From assembly GCA_964537505.1 (NCBI GenBank), contig CAZICK010000051.1, positions 1-27,629 of the forward strand: DNA of 27,629 bases. Reading direction: 5' to 3'. Shown one piece after another: positions 9,218 through 16,796 of the stretch. The translations under genes and the position numbers were made by a program. The notes under the pieces are model-generated. The model did no database searches. It was not told the origin of the DNA and saw only the letters and a list, made by a program, of their open reading frames with translations. Origin of the DNA: DAINBT01 sp036732785 (GTDB taxonomy: Bacteria; Planctomycetota; Phycisphaerae; Sedimentisphaerales; SM23-30). The stretch's first letter is position 1. Every line of letters begins with the position of its first letter.

Positions 9218-11215
9218 TTAGTTCGAATACCCTACGATCGCTACATCGTCAAGCTGCAACTGAGCGCCGACGGAGCCGTCCGGTAATGGGCGTCCTAAGC
9301 CCACCACAATCTTCAGAGCCTGACCTTCGTAGGCACTCATGGTGTCAGCATTATACGTCCTGGTGTATTCTCGCCAGAGACCGGTCAACAAAACCGGATT
9401 CCCAGAGTGATCGGGCGTGACTTTTACTCCGTTGGCCAACAGATCGAGTGCCAGAGGAGCCTCGGTTCCATCGACGCCCTTGGCGAACATCGAAATCACA
9501 TAAGCGGTGTCGGCCGCAACGGTGGCCACAGGGTCCTTCGAGATGATCAGCCCGCCGGCTGGATTGCCCCAACCGCCGCCGTTGGTCAAGTAGCAATTTG
9601 CTGCTTCTTCACCATCGGTATGGTTGGCTTGGTTCGATGTAGAACCCTGACGGTCCGGAAAGTTCGGATCCCGATCGTATGTGCCGCCAAAAGCCAGCCA
9701 ACCGTCTTTGTCATACCCGACCCAGCCGGGAATATCCGCCACGGTGCCGCTGGTTGTGTCGGAAAAGTTATACGTTCCGCTACCGCTATCTATCGGGCAA
9801 TTTGGTCCTACGCCCTGCGTCCAGGCGCCTTCTGACAAGACCCCAGTGATCGTAGTCGAGCCTGGTTTGTAGATCGTTTCAAAATTACCGTTGGGCACGA
9901 GGCCGACCACGGGGACTACATCGTTGATTTTCAGCAGAAATTCGCCTGCAAGTATCGCAAAATCGCGGATATCGGTGATACAGTCTCCATTAAGATCGGT
10001 AGCATGTGGTGTTAAGCCTTGAGCCTTTGCTGCTTCGCACCAATCGTTGTAAACGGTTATCGAGACCGTGTCGGAATCGGTGAGATCGGTGTCATCGGCC
10101 GTGAGCGTTAGTTCATACGTGCCGGTTTGGGTAGCTGTAACTGTAATGCCCGGTTGAGTGGGATCTGTTATAATAGTCGCCGCACCTGGTGAAGGTTCAC
10201 CAGTCACCGTCCACAGAAGCGTCGCAGCCACGGGGCGTCCATCATCGGCGACCAACGAACCGAGAAGATCGAAATCAACAGTACCATCAGTCAGCCATGC
10301 AGGGTCGGCTTCGCCGGCGTCAACAACCGGCGCCATATTAAAAGTATCGAAAATGAGAACCCTGCCGATAACAGGTTGGGGATTAGCGGAACTGCTATCA
10401 TAGGTATCGATTCTCCAATAATAGGTCTTGTCTGCCGCAAGCGTAACCGATTTAGACTCAACCGCCTGATTATTAACTATCTTGGTGGCATAATTGGTGA
10501 AGTTGGGATCGGTTGTGCCATTATACTCGGGAAAATTGTCGGTAAACCAAACATCACAGGTCACGGTGCCGGTTTCCGGGTCCGCTGGAGCAGGCAACTC
10601 CCATTGAAGCAGGTTAAAGGTAACAGGTACCCTCTGACCATCTACCGGATTCGTCCACATCCCAGGACGCATACTCAGATCATCAATGAACCATCCACTA
10701 GGATCATACCCGTAAATAACAAGCCTGAATTGAGCGGCAACTGCTCCTGCAGGAGCGGTATGAACGCCGAAATCCAACTGTGTCCATTCAGAGTGGGTGC
10801 CAGCGATATCGACCTCAATGGTGCTCACAACGGCGTTCCCAGTGTCGCGCCATTCAAGGTAAAACCACCCCGGATTTGTATCACTCGGGACTTCATTTTT
10901 AGTCCATGCGCTAAATGCATAGTCCTGGCCTGCTATAACGCCAGGTACAGTCTGATATACATAGGCATCCCAAGAAGGGGACGGATACCAGGGATTTAGT
11001 CGCATATACTTGGTACCTGAGTGGGCGCCCTCACCACTGAGCCAGGAATAGGCCGAACTAGTTCCTGAATAGTAAAACGACCAGCCATCAGGATAATTAC
11101 CCGGTCCACCAATAAAAGTACCCTCCTCAAAACCTGGGTTCGCAAGCATCTCCGCGTGAGCGGCTCCAGCCACTAACCCAATAACCAACAGCATTAACAA
11201 CAATTTCGTCTTCAT
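9218..11215 (-). CDS. Secreted multidomain PKD/dockerin-like protein, 665 aa
   Basis: Signal peptide at residues 1-21 ending AHA. Domains in order: an N-terminal jelly-roll or carbohydrate-binding-like domain (about 22-180, opening LANPGFEEG); a fibronectin/Ig-like region (180-290); a PKD-like domain (295-390, opening APVVDAG); a dockerin-like calcium motif near 404-424 containing DLNGDCITD; and a second jelly-roll domain (440-665). Proteins of this style are common in Phycisphaerae and are secreted or surface-exposed. Binding to polysaccharide or to cohesin-like partners is inference. The C-terminal domain is homologous to the N-terminal domain of the upstream neighbour, and the Ig-PKD-dockerin middle is nearly copied from it, so the pair arose by duplication and reshuffling. 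Ribosome binding site AGAGGAG precedes the ATG. A strong terminator follows. Confidence 0.85.
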   Translation of the reverse strand: MKTKLLLMLLVIGLVAGAAHAEMLANPGFEEGTFIGGPGNYPDGWSFYYSGTSSAYSWLSGEGAHSGTKYMRLNPWYPSPSWDAYVYQTVPGVIAGQDYAFSAWTKNEVPSDTNPGWFYLEWRDTGNAVVSTIEVDIAGTHSEWTQLDFGVHTAPAGAVAAQFRLVIYGYDPSGWFIDDLSMRPGMWTNPVDGQRVPVTFNLLQWELPAPADPETGTVTCDVWFTDNFPEYNGTTDPNFTNYATKIVNNQAVESKSVTLAADKTYYWRIDTYDSSSANPQPVIGRVLIFDTFNMAPVVDAGEADPAWLTDGTVDFDLLGSLVADDGRPVAATLLWTVTGEPSPGAATIITDPTQPGITVTATQTGTYELTLTADDTDLTDSDTVSITVYNDWCEAAKAQGLTPHATDLNGDCITDIRDFAILAGEFLLKINDVVPVVGLVPNGNFETIYKPGSTTITGVLSEGAWTQGVGPNCPIDSGSGTYNFSDTTSGTVADIPGWVGYDKDGWLAFGGTYDRDPNFPDRQGSTSNQANHTDGEEAANCYLTNGGGWGNPAGGLIISKDPVATVAADTAYVISMFAKGVDGTEAPLALDLLANGVKVTPDHSGNPVLLTGLWREYTRTYNADTMSAYEGQALKIVVGLGRPLPDGSVGAQLQLDDVAIVGYSN
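10141..10220. repeat. Near-identical coding repeat, copy 1
   Basis: This 80-bp stretch matches 11578-11657 at 77 of 80 positions by my count. It encodes the same PKD-domain peptide (WTVTGEPSPGAATI) in both tandem genes. The surrounding 600 bp or so are also similar but less so. This suggests recent duplication or ongoing gene conversion between the paralogues. Confidence 0.85.
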
Positions 11216-11344
11216 TTGTAAATCTCCTCTGAAAGCGTTTCAGGCGAACCGCTCAACGTAAGGTTCAGATGAGTTCGCCACTTAATCTAAAATCTGCCGA
11301 CGACGTTCGCCGACAACGATAGAAAAACATCACAGTGCTCACTC
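11216..11344. repeat. Duplicated leader and 3' junction between paralogues
   Basis: The leader of the 665-aa gene repeats the leader of the 495-aa gene (12833-12921). Shared pieces are the AGAGGAG ribosome binding site with identical spacing, TTCAGATGAGTTCGCC and CTGCCGACG-x-CG-x-TCGCCGACA. The sequence just after the upstream gene (11318-11346, ATAGAAAAACATCACAG) is repeated after the downstream gene at 9182-9209. The duplication therefore covered whole transcription-unit borders, not just the coding part. Confidence 0.8.
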
Positions 11345-12832
11345 CTAAAGCGACTCGTCGATACGCAACAGCCATTCGCCTGCGAATATCGCAACATCGA
11401 GGACATCTGTAACACAGTCTCCATTAAAATCGGTGAAACGCGGCGTTAAGCCTTCCAGTTCCTTCATTTTTGTGCACTCATCGGCGTAAACGAGTATCGA
11501 GACCGTATCGGAATCGGTAAATTCAGTGTCATCAGCCGTGAGCGTTAGCTCATACGTGCCGGCTACCGTGGCTGTAACTGTAATACCCGGTTGAGTAGGA
11601 TCTGTTATAATAGTGGCCGCACCTGGTGAAGGTTCACCAGTCACCGTCCACAGAAGGGTCGCAGGCACGGGAAGCTCGTCATCGGTGACCAATTCACCGA
11701 GAAGGTCGAAATTAACAGTACCATCAACCAGCCATGTGGGCTCGGCAGTGCCGGCGTCAACAACCGGCGCTACATTGTTGGTGTTGAAAATGAAAACCGA
11801 ACTGACAAAGGGTTGAGCCGGAGGCTCGGGGAGGCTGTCATCATAAATATCAACTCTCCAATAGTAAGTTTTGAAAACCTCAAGCTCAATCGGTGGTATT
11901 AAAGAACTCAGACTTACAGACTCAACCGCCTGATTGTTAACTATCTTGGTGGCATAGTCGGGGAAGTCGGGACTGTTGGGGTCTTGGCCATAGTTGGGAT
12001 AATTGTCGCTAAACCAGACATCACAAGTTACAGTGCCGCCTACCGGGTCGTTTGGCTCCGGCAACGTCCATTCAAGCAGGTCAAAGTCAACATCTACGGT
12101 CGAACCATCGCCCGGGGTGATCGGGTGGGGCGGCGGCAATTCCTGCGTAAGCGACACATTGTCGAAGCGGACCCGCCCGCCGAAATAGGTCCCGGTCTCA
12201 TCAAACGTGCCCAGGACAATCGTCATAGATTGGCCAACATAGGGGGCAATGGCAGCCGCGTTATACGTCCTGGAGATTACCATCCATCCGGAGCGACCGG
12301 TGTCTGGCGGGGTTATCGAGGAACTGGGGGTGATTGCTACTCCGTCTGCCAACAGGTCGAGTACCAAAGGCCCCGCGTCGTCAGCAATCATGGCCGAAAG
12401 CGTATAGGTGCTGGCGCCTATGATGTTACCCAGAGACGCGGCCGATTCGCACATTGTCCCATTTCCACCGCTCCAGGTTCCAAAGGCATTAAAGCAAGTA
12501 CCAGTGCCGTCAATACCACCGGTGTATAGATCATTGCCCCCAGTTGTTCCGTATGGGCCTACCCACCCGGGGCAATCGATCACCGAGCCGGTGGTACCGT
12601 CGGAATAATTCACTATTCCGGCTCCTATCACCGTAAGACCGTCCCCAACGCCCCGTGCGTAGGAATTATCATCCGGGAAGGTCGCGGTGACCGTATAGTT
12701 TGTGCCTGGTTTGTACATGTGAAATGTACCGTTTGGAACGGGCACATTTGCCGCCTGCGCCTGAACCTGGTCAACGGCCATGGCGAGCATGGCCACAACT
12801 ACCAACATCAACAATAAAAATTTTGCCTTCAT
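11345..12832 (-). CDS. Secreted PKD/dockerin-like protein, paralogue, 495 aa
   Basis: The start at 12832 is chosen over an upstream in-frame codon because AGAGGAG lies 8 bases before it and a signal peptide (MKAKFLLLMLVVVAMLAMA, cleavage after VQA) begins there. Domains in order: a jelly-roll-like domain (about 28-235, opening VPVPNGTFHMYKPG), an Ig/fibronectin-like region (240-350), a PKD-like domain (352-450) and a terminal dockerin-like motif with DFNGDCVTD at about residue 465. It is probably secreted. It ends with the dockerin-like motif, whereas the downstream paralogue continues with a further jelly-roll domain equivalent to this protein's first one. Function beyond surface or carbohydrate binding cannot be stated. 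Confidence 0.85.
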   Translation of the reverse strand: MKAKFLLLMLVVVAMLAMAVDQVQAQAANVPVPNGTFHMYKPGTNYTVTATFPDDNSYARGVGDGLTVIGAGIVNYSDGTTGSVIDCPGWVGPYGTTGGNDLYTGGIDGTGTCFNAFGTWSGGNGTMCESAASLGNIIGASTYTLSAMIADDAGPLVLDLLADGVAITPSSSITPPDTGRSGWMVISRTYNAAAIAPYVGQSMTIVLGTFDETGTYFGGRVRFDNVSLTQELPPPHPITPGDGSTVDVDFDLLEWTLPEPNDPVGGTVTCDVWFSDNYPNYGQDPNSPDFPDYATKIVNNQAVESVSLSSLIPPIELEVFKTYYWRVDIYDDSLPEPPAQPFVSSVFIFNTNNVAPVVDAGTAEPTWLVDGTVNFDLLGELVTDDELPVPATLLWTVTGEPSPGAATIITDPTQPGITVTATVAGTYELTLTADDTEFTDSDTVSILVYADECTKMKELEGLTPRFTDFNGDCVTDVLDVAIFAGEWLLRIDESL

Positions 12833-13015
12833 TTGTAGATCTCCTCTGCAAGTGTTCGTGCGAAACCTCTGACGCGACATTCAGATGAGTTCGCCGCGTA
12901 TAGTCTGCCGACGCCGCTCGCCGACAGTAACTGAGATATAACTATGTTAGTTTATCGCACAAATCCGATTTTTTCCAGAGAAAAATCTTCGCTGGGATGT
13001 CGTTCCTTGTTTTTT

Positions 13016-13033
13016 GGGGGGAGGGAGGGGGGG
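13016..13033 (+). other. G-rich run, possible G-quadruplex
   Basis: The + strand reads GGGGGGAGGGAGGGGGGG, which supplies four runs of at least three Gs with one-base loops. That fits the canonical quadruplex pattern. It lies in the divergent intergenic region about 185 bp upstream of the leftward gene start. Whether it folds or regulates is inference. Confidence 0.5.
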
Positions 13034-13209
13034 TAAATATCTGGGAAACAAGCACTTACGTCGATTTGGGCCGCCCGAATTTTTTTAAAAACGTGGTGGT
13101 TAAAACGAAGGGAGACATATTATCGGCTGTAAGTGTCATCGTTAAAATCGGTCGCCGCACCGCTGGATCCCTGGATCCTATGATGGAATAAATTGTGCGG
13201 CAGTGTTGA

Positions 13210-13266
13210 GTGCATGTGGAATTCTATTATCATAAAATCTTCATATCTGCTATGATAAATATGCAC
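13210..13266. promoter_or_regulatory. Interrupted inverted repeat upstream of the sulfatase-fold gene
   Basis: The inner arms TTATCATA (13227-13234) and TATGATAA (13251-13258) are perfect. The outer arms GTGCAT (13210-13215) and ATGCAC (13261-13266) are also perfect. It ends 80 bp before the ATG at 13347. It could be an operator for a dimeric regulator or an RNA hairpin in the leader. There is no T-run after it, so it is not a standard terminator. Confidence 0.45.
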
Positions 13267-13346
13267 AGCTCAGTTGCGAAGCTATAGGGGCACAAAAGCC
13301 CACGATGTCTTTTAGATATAACTAATTGTTATATATGGTGTTATAA

Positions 13347-15647
13347 ATGAGACATTCTATTATAATTATAGTTTCCACACTCATTATCATAATGGCGTTA
13401 TTAAGTATCGGATGGTTATTTTTTTGCCATGAGGCTGGGCCATCCGACAAAATACGCAATGTTCTCGTGATTAGTTTGGATGCTGCCCGGGCCGATGTCT
13501 TTGGCTGCTACGGTTTTAAGCATAATACAACCCCTAATATCGATGCTCTGGCGAGGGAGGGTATTCTTTTCGAAAACACTTATGCACCGCTATCTCTTAC
13601 TCTGCCATCCCACTGTTCGATGCTGACGGGCACTATTCCTCCATATCATGGTGTTCATGACAACAACGGTTACAAGTTAAACGATTCCAACGTGACGCTT
13701 GCCGAGATTCTCAAGGATAATGGATTTGTCACCGGCGCCATAATCGGCTCAATCATCCTCGATTCAAAGTATGGAATGGATCAGGGATTCGATTTTTATG
13801 ATGATAACTTCAAAAACGAGCGTGCTCCCATATTCATTCTTGAACGCCAGGCCGAAGAGACAGAACGTATCGCCTGCCAATGGCTTGATGAACACCAAAA
13901 GGAAAACATGTTCCTGTTTCTGCATTTTTATGACCCCCACCGTTCTTATGACGCACCGGAGCCTTATAAAAGAATGTTTCTGAAGAAACCCTACCCGCAA
14001 GAGGACTCCATAGATTATCAGCAGGGTATGTATGCCGGAGAGGTGGCATATACCGACAACTGTATCAAGGTGGTAATCGATAAGCTCAAACAGCTTGGAT
14101 TGTATGACTCTACACTGATCATAATAACCGCAGATCACGGTGAAATGTTTTTCCAGCATAAAGAGGTAACCCACGGTTATTATATCTACCAGGGCAATGT
14201 CAGAGTTCCCCTGGTGTTCAAGGTGCCCGGAGTCTCTACGTCCAGGCGCATAGAAAAAACAGTAGGGCTTGTTGATATTGTCCCGACGGTGTGCTCTCTG
14301 ATGGATATTAAGGGACAATATACCTTCCAGGGCGAGGATATCAGCGGGTATTTACTTCAGGATGCCCCCGAAGATCTTAAAAGACATGTTTATTTGGAAA
14401 GCATGTTACCTACTAAATACAAGGCAAATTCTTTACTGGGCGTGGTAAATGACAAGTATAAATATATCCAGACGACCCGGCCGGAGTTGTATGACATAGT
14501 CGATGATTACCGCGAATCCGTCAATCTGGTAGAAACATATCCCAAAGTCACTCGTCTATTGAAAAACCGTCTAAAGCTGATACTCGATGACGCAATCCCA
14601 TCCGGAGCCACAGGCAGTAAAGTGGAACTTGACGCCGAGACCCTCAACCAACTTGAGACCCTCGGCTATGTCGGCGGCACCGTCACAGAAGAGTACTCCT
14701 TTGATATGAGCAAGATAGATCCAAAAGACTTGATTGATTATCATGTGATCAACACGAAAATCAGGCAATTCCTGGTTAAAGAAGAGTTTGACCTGGCCAG
14801 GGAAATGTGCCAGGAAATGATTTCGATTCAACCGGATGTATATGAACCATATTTCCACCTGGCCGGCATTGCCTATAGATTGAAAGATTATCCGGAATCG
14901 ATCAAACAATTAACCAAAGCGATAGAGATTGCACCTGATAATACAGAATTGCAAAATTCCCTTGCAACTATTTACCAGAAGCAGGGTAATTACGAGCAGG
15001 CAATTATAGAACTTAAGAAATCGATTAAAATTCGTCCTGAACAATTTGGCGCCTATGGGCATCTGGCCCAGGTGTATTATCAACAAAAAAACTATGAACA
15101 GGCTTTGTTTTATGTGCAGAAATCTTTAAGCGTAGAACCTGAACAACCTATTATGCTCAATCAACTGGCCGCCCTGTACAACAGGCAGAAAGAAACAGAC
15201 AAGGCCATAGAGTGTTTTAACAAATCTTTGCAAATAAGACCAAAACAGCCGGAGGTAATGAACGAACTGGCCATGGCTCTTTACGATAAAAGCAAAGTCC
15301 GCCAGGCCATGACACTGTGGTCCGACTCCCTCGATATCGATCCGAACCAGGTATATGCAGCCAATTCCCTGGCCTGGATCAAGGCCACCAGTAAAGACGA
15401 AAAGTTTTATGACCCCCCCAACGCTCTTAAATTCGCCAGGCGGACCTGTGAACTTACCGAGTACAAGAACTCCGGCATGCTCGATACGCTGGCGGCGGCC
15501 ATGGCAGCTAACGGGCAGTTCGATGAAGCCGCAGAAACTGCCGGCCAGGCGATTCAAATAGCAAAATCAACCAATCAAAATGAACAGGCCCAGCGCATTC
15601 AGCATCACCTTAATTTGTATAAAGCCCGGCAAGCCCTGCGTGAATAA
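13347..15647 (+). CDS. Membrane-anchored sulfatase-fold protein with TPR tail, 766 aa
   Basis: Residues 4-26 are a hydrophobic anchor or signal. Residues 38-330 or so are an alkaline phosphatase/sulfatase-fold domain (PF00884) with LDAARAD (metal-binding Asp45), a nucleophile loop at about 82-90, FYDPH at 194-198, TADHGE at 261-266 (Asp263, His264) and a further His at 276. The loop reads SLTLPSH, so the position where sulfatases have Cys or Ser (C/S-x-P-S-R) is Thr85 and the following Arg is His. It is therefore unlikely to be a formylglycine-activated sulfatase. Thr nucleophiles occur in phosphodiesterase and phosphoethanolamine-transferase relatives. Residues from about 480 to 750 form six or seven TPR units for protein contacts. 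The ribosome binding site is weak (GGTG). It stands alone on this strand. The substrate is unknown. Confidence 0.85.
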   Translation: MRHSIIIIVSTLIIIMALLSIGWLFFCHEAGPSDKIRNVLVISLDAARADVFGCYGFKHNTTPNIDALAREGILFENTYAPLSLTLPSHCSMLTGTIPPYHGVHDNNGYKLNDSNVTLAEILKDNGFVTGAIIGSIILDSKYGMDQGFDFYDDNFKNERAPIFILERQAEETERIACQWLDEHQKENMFLFLHFYDPHRSYDAPEPYKRMFLKKPYPQEDSIDYQQGMYAGEVAYTDNCIKVVIDKLKQLGLYDSTLIIITADHGEMFFQHKEVTHGYYIYQGNVRVPLVFKVPGVSTSRRIEKTVGLVDIVPTVCSLMDIKGQYTFQGEDISGYLLQDAPEDLKRHVYLESMLPTKYKANSLLGVVNDKYKYIQTTRPELYDIVDDYRESVNLVETYPKVTRLLKNRLKLILDDAIPSGATGSKVELDAETLNQLETLGYVGGTVTEEYSFDMSKIDPKDLIDYHVINTKIRQFLVKEEFDLAREMCQEMISIQPDVYEPYFHLAGIAYRLKDYPESIKQLTKAIEIAPDNTELQNSLATIYQKQGNYEQAIIELKKSIKIRPEQFGAYGHLAQVYYQQKNYEQALFYVQKSLSVEPEQPIMLNQLAALYNRQKETDKAIECFNKSLQIRPKQPEVMNELAMALYDKSKVRQAMTLWSDSLDIDPNQVYAANSLAWIKATSKDEKFYDPPNALKFARRTCELTEYKNSGMLDTLAAAMAANGQFDEAAETAGQAIQIAKSTNQNEQAQRIQHHLNLYKARQALRE

Positions 15648-15766
15648 TTAACCAGACGACCGGCTAACTCTTCTGGTAATTCATCGCCACGACGCTCTCG
15701 GATATATTTCTGATCCTCATCGTTCCATCCCCACGCAACAATCGCACCTGCTATACAATAGTCAAC
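15605..15766 (-). pseudogene. C-terminal coding scrap next to the intron remnant
   Basis: An open frame of about 53 codons with protein-like composition (it includes GAIVAWGWNDEDQKYIRER and RGDELPEELAGRL) runs to a stop at 15605 and overlaps the tail of the sulfatase-fold gene on the other strand. It has no start. It lies directly 3' of the group II intron domain V-like hairpin in the same orientation, so it may be the downstream exon of an interrupted gene. I do not recognise the protein. The overlap with a real gene lowers confidence. Confidence 0.35.
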
Positions 15767-15795
15767 CGTATGAGAAGACTTCAATGTCCCTCACA

Positions 15796-15828
15796 GAACC
15801 GAACTTGTGGATTTCCCACATCCGGCTC
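15796..15828 (-). ncRNA. Group II intron domain V-like remnant
   Basis: Read leftward, the 33 bases start GAGCCGGATG and end GTTCGGTTC. They fold as GAGCCG/CGGTTC, a two-base bulge, then TGTGG/CCACA around a GAAA-type tip. This is the form of domain V of bacterial group II introns, which is followed in many of them by TCTGTGAGGG, as here. No reverse transcriptase ORF lies upstream and the next 200 bases are non-coding, so only the 3' end of an intron remains. Identification rests on the motif alone. Confidence 0.6.
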
Positions 15829-16054
15829 TTCAGTAAAACTCACGTACCGGTACAAGTGGTACGATATGAGCAGTACATCCGACATTTGTTTTCCATATCA
15901 GTATATGGCAAAGGCCACATGACCACTCTACAACTTACTGCCAGCCACTTCGAGTGAGACATTTCCATCTCAGTTAAAAACGCCATCCCTTTGGCTTCGC
16001 ATAACTTGTTACCTCATTATACGCAAAGTTCTGTTCTGGCCCGGCGGCTATCCT
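15829..16054. other. Degenerate stretch between intron and integrase remnants
   Basis: There is no open frame of note. A short complementary pair flanks 15841-15870 (CGTACCGGTAC and GTGGTACG). The stretch may hold more of the decayed group II intron, but I cannot recognise further domains. Confidence 0.4.
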
Positions 16055-16357
16055 TTGCCCAGGCTGGATTGTCCAGCTTGCTCACACCAGCTTCTCTTGA
16101 CGCACTCAGACTTTAATTTCAACAGCAACACTGTGACAATAGCGGCCCGAACCGCTAAAAACCGCAAACAGGCTATCTTGCCCTTACGGGAAACCACGGC
16201 GGCAGCATTACAGAATTTCTTTTCCGGAAGACTGCCTGAAACAAGGGCTTTCAGAGTGCCTGATAAAACCGCCAAGATGCTCATGGCCTATCTTGAGGCA
16301 GCCGGTGTCAGCTACCAGGCCGATGAAGGTAGATTCAGGGATTTTCACGGACCGTAA
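16055..16357 (+). pseudogene. Truncated tyrosine integrase remnant
   Basis: The frame matches the middle of a tyrosine recombinase catalytic domain: LTHSDFNFNSNTVTI, then KNRKQAILPLR, then a VPDKTAKML segment and AAGVSYQADEGRFRDFHG. The C-terminal H-L-R-H-T box that should follow DFHG is lost at a stop, and the N-terminal half with the first catalytic Arg is missing. It is therefore a dead fragment. It lies about 100 bp outside the left end of the 8.3-kb element, on the original 3' flank of tRNA-Asp. It is not closely related to the intact integrase at 16797-17882. This suggests an older integration event at the same locus. Confidence 0.8.
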
Positions 16358-16458
16358 TGGACTGAAGGAGTTACTGGCAGGGGTTCTGGAAACAATGGAA
16401 AAACCCCATCACTAGGCCAAAAACGTGGTTTTTCGACTAATAACAAGGGTTCTCAACT

Positions 16459-16505
16459 AACGAGGCCGACGGGGATCGAACCCGCAACCTTCGGATCGAC
16501 AGTCC
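16459..16505. repeat. Left attachment site (displaced tRNA-Asp 3' end)
   Basis: This 47-bp sequence is identical to 24716-24762. It spans the tRNA from the anticodon stem to just past the discriminator base. The sequence to its right diverges at once from the tRNA, so this copy is not a functional tRNA. Confidence 0.93.
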
Positions 16506-16611
16506 ATTCCTTAAATCCCCCTATTATCGTTAAAACGCGGTTATTACAATACTTACGGCAGTTTCGCTTTGTATCTTTTTGTTGTGTTTTGTACTAGTTT
16601 GCACACATTCG

Positions 16612-16629
16612 CTCAACGTTTTACTCAAC
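16612..16629. repeat. Candidate integrase arm-type site, left
   Basis: CTCAACGTTTTACTCAAC occurs here and again exactly at 24627-24644, in the same orientation. The left copy continues into another CTCAACGTTTTT-like unit, giving a 12-bp period. It lies 106 bp inside the left attachment core. Tyrosine integrases bind such arm sites beside the core, so this role is a reasonable inference. Confidence 0.6.
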
Positions 16630-16680
16630 GTTTTTCAACCTCCCATGAATTTTGAAAGTTTGTCGATTCCATTAGTGATA

Positions 16681-16710
16681 TAGGCAGGGGTATTGTTACG
16701 CCCCTGCCTA
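16681..16710. repeat. Perfect 10-bp hairpin beside the pentamer array
   Basis: TAGGCAGGGG (16681-16690) and CCCCTGCCTA (16701-16710) are exact complements around a 10-base loop. There is no T-run on either side, so it is not a standard intrinsic terminator. It lies about 90 bp downstream of the integrase stop in the direction of transcription. It could protect an mRNA end or act as a protein-binding or replication structure. Confidence 0.7.
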
Positions 16711-16712
16711 AA

Positions 16713-16782
16713 CCTTGCCACGCCACGCCGAGCCTTGCCTTGCCATGCCCGGCCTTGCCCTGCCTAGCCACGCCCTGCCGCG
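16713..16782. repeat. Degenerate pentamer array, (CCNNG) x 14
   Basis: Seventy bases divide without interruption into 14 pentamers. Each begins CC and ends G, with variable middle pairs (TTG, ACG, GAG, ATG, CGG, CTG, TAG, GCG endings). Bases 1, 2 and 5 are invariant while 3 and 4 vary, so it is not simple slippage of one unit. It lies between the integrase stop (16797) and the perfect hairpin. I know of no named element that fits. A spaced protein-binding array or a structured RNA tail are possibilities. Confidence 0.8.
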
Positions 16783-16796
16783 ATTATCCTTTTGCC

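Larger units (their letters stand above)
12833..13346. other. Divergent intergenic region
   Basis: This region separates the leftward PKD genes from the rightward sulfatase-fold gene and must hold both promoters. A 64-codon rightward ORF at 12997-13191 lacks a ribosome binding site and looks like chance. Notable items are a G-rich run at 13016-13033, a tandem 8-bp repeat (CTGGATCC twice) near 13164-13179 and a large interrupted inverted repeat at 13210-13266. I could not assign clear promoter boxes. Confidence 0.5.
16506..16796. other. Element left end, non-coding
   Basis: No gene lies between the left attachment site and the integrase stop. It holds the candidate arm-type site, a perfect hairpin and the pentamer array, each listed separately. 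Confidence 0.7.

Noticed and set aside
12997..13191. 64-codon rightward ORF with G-rich start
   Set aside because: No ribosome binding site, codes through a G-run, no protein-like motif.
16459..16505. A second tRNA-Asp gene
   Set aside because: Only the 3' half matches; sequence beyond 16505 does not form the anticodon, D or acceptor 5' strands.
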